From JAHEJV01 sp964653555 (lineage in GTDB: Bacteria; Myxococcota_A; UBA9160; SMWR01), in NCBI GenBank assembly GCA_964653555.1, contig CAZZFT010000191.1:1-8643 (forward strand): a DNA stretch of 8,643 nucleotides, in the 5' to 3' direction. How positions within the stretch are numbered: the first letter of the stretch is position 1; each line of letters starts with the position of its first letter. Of the stretch, positions 6,555-8,643 are shown piece by piece. The translations under genes and the position numbers were made by a program. The notes under the pieces were generated by a model, which worked only from the letters and a program-made list of their open reading frames with translations, ran no database searches and was not told where the DNA came from.

Positions 6555-7455
6555 TCTCCGCGCAGGTCGGGATGTCGTCGATCGCCCCGGCGCCCTGACC
6601 GCAGGGCATGCACGCCCGCTCGCTGTCGAAGCCCTCCGTTTCGCCGGTTGCGAAGAGCAGGACTCCCTCGCGCGCCGAATGGGCCATCTGGTCGGGGAAG
6701 CGCTGGATCTGGTCCGGACGCCGCTCCCAGTCGTCCACCCACGCGTTGCGGATCACGCGCATCGGCTTTCCCGAGTAGGAGCGCGTGATCGCCGTGTCCG
6801 CCGAGCCGATCTCGGTGATGCGCTTCTTGTAGCCCTCGTTGGCGCGCGCCTCCTGGGAGGCGATGAAGCGCGTGCCCATCCAGATGCCCTGGGCCCCGAA
6901 GGCGAGCGCGGCGGCGAGGCCGCGCCCGTCGACGATCGCACCCGCCGCCAGCACCGGGATATCGACCGCGTCGACGATCTGGGGGATCAGGGCGATGCCG
7001 CCCACCTGTCCGGTGTGCCCCCCCGCCTCGGTTCCCTGGGCGACGACCACGTCGCAGCCGGCGCGCTCGGCGGCGACCGCGTGGCTCACTTTGCCGCACA
7101 TGCTCATCACCAGCAGACCGGCGTCGTGGCAGCGCTGGATCACCGGACCGGGCACTCCCAGCCCCGCGATGAACGCCTTCGCGCCGCCTTCGATGATGAC
7201 GTCGATCGCGGCGAGCATGCTCTCGGGGAGGGCAGCCAGCAGGTCGACGCCGAAGGGACGGTCCGTGCGCTCGCGCACCCTGCGCATCTCCTCGCGGATC
7301 CCGTCCGGGGAGGCGCCGGCCATGCCGAGCGTGCCGAAGCCTCCCGCCTCGGAGACTGCGGTGCACACCTCGGCGTAGGCGACGCCGCCCATCCCGGCGA
7401 GAAAGACCGGGACATCGATGCCGAACAGGTCACAGACGGGAGTGCGAAGCTGCAT
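6493..7455 (-). CDS. Nitronate monooxygenase-like FMN enzyme
   Basis: This belongs to the nitronate monooxygenase / 2-nitropropane dioxygenase family of FMN-dependent TIM-barrel enzymes. Nitronate monooxygenases oxidise alkyl nitronates to carbonyl compounds and nitrite. Relatives include the enoyl-ACP reductase FabK and NAD(P)H:quinone reductases. From the chosen ATG it has 320 residues. GMGGVAYAEVCTAVSEAGGFG (21-41) is the N-terminal flavin region. AQGTEAGGHTG (139-149) includes the conserved His147, and LAAGAIVDGRG (169-179) and GAQGIWMGTRF (187-197) form the FMN phosphate site. MPCGQGAGAI (283-292) is near the C-terminus. The frame could start six codons earlier at GTG (7473). I prefer ATG at 7455, although neither has a ribosome binding site. 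It lies 30 bp downstream of mgtE on the same strand and is probably cotranscribed. The specific reaction is uncertain. Confidence 0.9.
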   Translation of the reverse strand: MQLRTPVCDLFGIDVPVFLAGMGGVAYAEVCTAVSEAGGFGTLGMAGASPDGIREEMRRVRERTDRPFGVDLLAALPESMLAAIDVIIEGGAKAFIAGLGVPGPVIQRCHDAGLLVMSMCGKVSHAVAAERAGCDVVVAQGTEAGGHTGQVGGIALIPQIVDAVDIPVLAAGAIVDGRGLAAALAFGAQGIWMGTRFIASQEARANEGYKKRITEIGSADTAITRSYSGKPMRVIRNAWVDDWERRPDQIQRFPDQMAHSAREGVLLFATGETEGFDSERACMPCGQGAGAIDDIPTCAEIIERVMRDARETIERLHGLV

Positions 7456-7485
7456 CGCGGGAGCAGTGTACACCCGCGCGGCGCG

Positions 7486-8643
7486 TCAGGGCACCAGGAG
7501 CCGGTCGAGCATCAGCGTGGCGATGCCGAGGAAGGCGAAGAAGGAGAACACGTCGGTGAAGGTGGTGACGATCACACCGGAGCCGAGTGCCGGATCCTGG
7601 CGCAGAGCCTTGAGGGCGAGGGGCACGGCAGCGCCCATCAGACCGGAGACGGCCATCGCCACGACCATCGCCAGGAACAGGGCCAGCCCGAGCGCGGGGC
7701 TGCCGTGCCAGAAGACGGCGATCCCGGCGCTCGCCAAGCCGGTGAGCACGCCGATCACGAGCCCCACGGCGAGCTCCTTCGCCGCCGCGCGCAAGCCGGT
7801 CGAGAACTCGAGCTCGCCCAGCGCGATGCCACGGGTGATCACGGTGAGCGACTGCGTGCCGCCGTTGCCCGCCATGCCCGCCACCACCGGCATGAACACG
7901 GCGAGTGCGACGACCTGCTCGATCGTGCGCTCGAAGAGGCCGACCACCCACGCGGCCAGGAAGCAGGTTCCCAGGTTGACGAGCATCCAGGGCAGTCGCT
8001 TGCGAATCGAGACGTAGGCGGGGCTGAAGACGCGGTCCTCGTCCGAGAGGCCCGCCAGGTGGTAGATGTCCTCGGTCGCCTCTTCGGTGATGACGTCGAT
8101 CACGTCGTCCACGGTGATCACGCCCAGCATCCGGTTGTCGACGTCGACGACCGGCACGGCGAGCAGGTCGTAGCGGCGCACGGCCACCGCCACCTCCTCC
8201 TGATCGGCCTCGGCGCGGACGCACACCGGGTCCGGGATCATGATCTCCCCGACCGGCCGGTCCGGAGGCGCGGCGACGAGACGCCGGATCGGGACCACCC
8301 CGCGCAGGCAGCGCTGGTCGTCCACCACGTAGAGGTACAGGATCGACTCGTTGTTGCCGCTCCCGGCCGCGCGGATCGAGTCGATCGCCTCCTGCGCGGT
8401 CATCTTCTCGTCGAGGGCGACGAAGTTGGTGGTCATCACCCGGCCGGCGCTGTACTCGGGGTAGAGCGCGGCCTTCATCAGCTCTTCGCGACGGTGGTCG
8501 GGGAGGCGCTGGAGCACCTCTCCACGGCGCTCCTCCGGGATCCATTCGACGAGCTCGATCAGGTCGTCGATCTCGAGACGCGCGATCACGTCGGCGATGC
8601 GCTGGTCCGAGAGGGCGTCGAACAGGCGCGGCAGCATCTCGGG
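7486..8643 (-). CDS. mgtE: Magnesium transporter MgtE (N-terminus outside window)
   Basis: MgtE is an inner-membrane Mg2+ channel gated by cytoplasmic Mg2+ sensing. The frame is open to the window edge, with Pro and Glu codons before the Met at 8637. That Met is therefore probably internal, and about 65-70 residues are missing compared with the roughly 450-residue family norm. Numbering from that Met, the rest of the helical N domain covers about 1-60. Two CBS domains cover about 67-125 and 131-190, the second ending VITVDDVIDVI. Five membrane helices follow at about 215-236, 241-262, 287-310, 316-340 and 355-381. The family signature MPVVAGMAGNGGTQS (249-263) is present. Asp362 in TTFTDVFSFF matches the pore Asp that binds Mg2+ in the Thermus enzyme. 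The C-terminus is complete. The promoter region and any Mg2+ riboswitch would lie outside the window. Confidence 0.96.
   Translation of the reverse strand, partial: PEMLPRLFDALSDQRIADVIARLEIDDLIELVEWIPEERRGEVLQRLPDHRREELMKAALYPEYSAGRVMTTNFVALDEKMTAQEAIDSIRAAGSGNNESILYLYVVDDQRCLRGVVPIRRLVAAPPDRPVGEIMIPDPVCVRAEADQEEVAVAVRRYDLLAVPVVDVDNRMLGVITVDDVIDVITEEATEDIYHLAGLSDEDRVFSPAYVSIRKRLPWMLVNLGTCFLAAWVVGLFERTIEQVVALAVFMPVVAGMAGNGGTQSLTVITRGIALGELEFSTGLRAAAKELAVGLVIGVLTGLASAGIAVFWHGSPALGLALFLAMVVAMAVSGLMGAAVPLALKALRQDPALGSGVIVTTFTDVFSFFAFLGIATLMLDRLLVP

Noticed and set aside
1..8643. Defence system, CRISPR, toxin-antitoxin, mobile element or biosynthetic cluster
   Set aside because: All eight genes belong to recognised families, junctions are short, base composition is even, and no direct or inverted repeats flank any segment. 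The only repeat seen is the internal domain duplication at 3915-4322.

Overview
The window is a gene-dense stretch of bacterial chromosome with very high G+C (roughly 70% by eye) and third codon positions dominated by G and C. It holds eight protein genes, with the first and last cut by the window edges. The longest gap between genes is 95 bp, so no stretch over 300 bases lacks a gene. I see no rRNA, tRNA, CRISPR array, insertion sequence, integrase, prophage gene or attachment site. Gene content and style suggest a GC-rich proteobacterium of the former Deltaproteobacteria (Myxococcota or Binatota-like), or another GC-rich environmental lineage. That placement is an inference with no marker gene behind it.

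Region 1 (1-2746, plus strand) is a tight operon. It holds the 3' part of homoserine dehydrogenase (hom, with a C-terminal ACT domain), a complete threonine synthase (thrC, starting inside the hom stop codon), and a complete riboflavin synthase alpha chain (ribE, 3 bp after thrC). The first two are the first and last enzymes of the aspartate-semialdehyde to threonine branch. Homoserine kinase is not visible. The third gene belongs to a different pathway, flavin synthesis. The threonine synthase resembles the plant enzyme closely, including its N-terminal region.

Region 2 (2774-5678) starts with a minus-strand short-chain dehydrogenase/reductase (SDR) that converges on ribE. The SDR is divergent from a plus-strand protein made of two tandem thioredoxin-fold (glutathione S-transferase N-terminal-like) domains. 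The first domain has a CPFC motif and the second has SPFC. Next comes a minus-strand patatin-like phospholipase, convergent with the thioredoxin-fold gene (13 bp apart).

Region 3 (5584-8643) starts with a 95 bp divergent intergenic region between the patatin gene and a plus-strand PP2C-type Ser/Thr protein phosphatase. The 3' end of the phosphatase gene overlaps by 62 bp the 3' end of a minus-strand nitronate monooxygenase-like FMN enzyme. Upstream of that enzyme on the same strand, and probably cotranscribed with it, is an MgtE magnesium transporter whose N-terminus lies beyond the window edge.

Apart from the hom-thrC pair, the genes look like unrelated housekeeping and stress or lipid functions. 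I find no convincing undescribed multi-gene system. The items most worth a second look are the plant-type threonine synthase, the ribE linkage, the tandem-domain redox protein with its probable TTG start, and the two divergent or convergent gene junctions.
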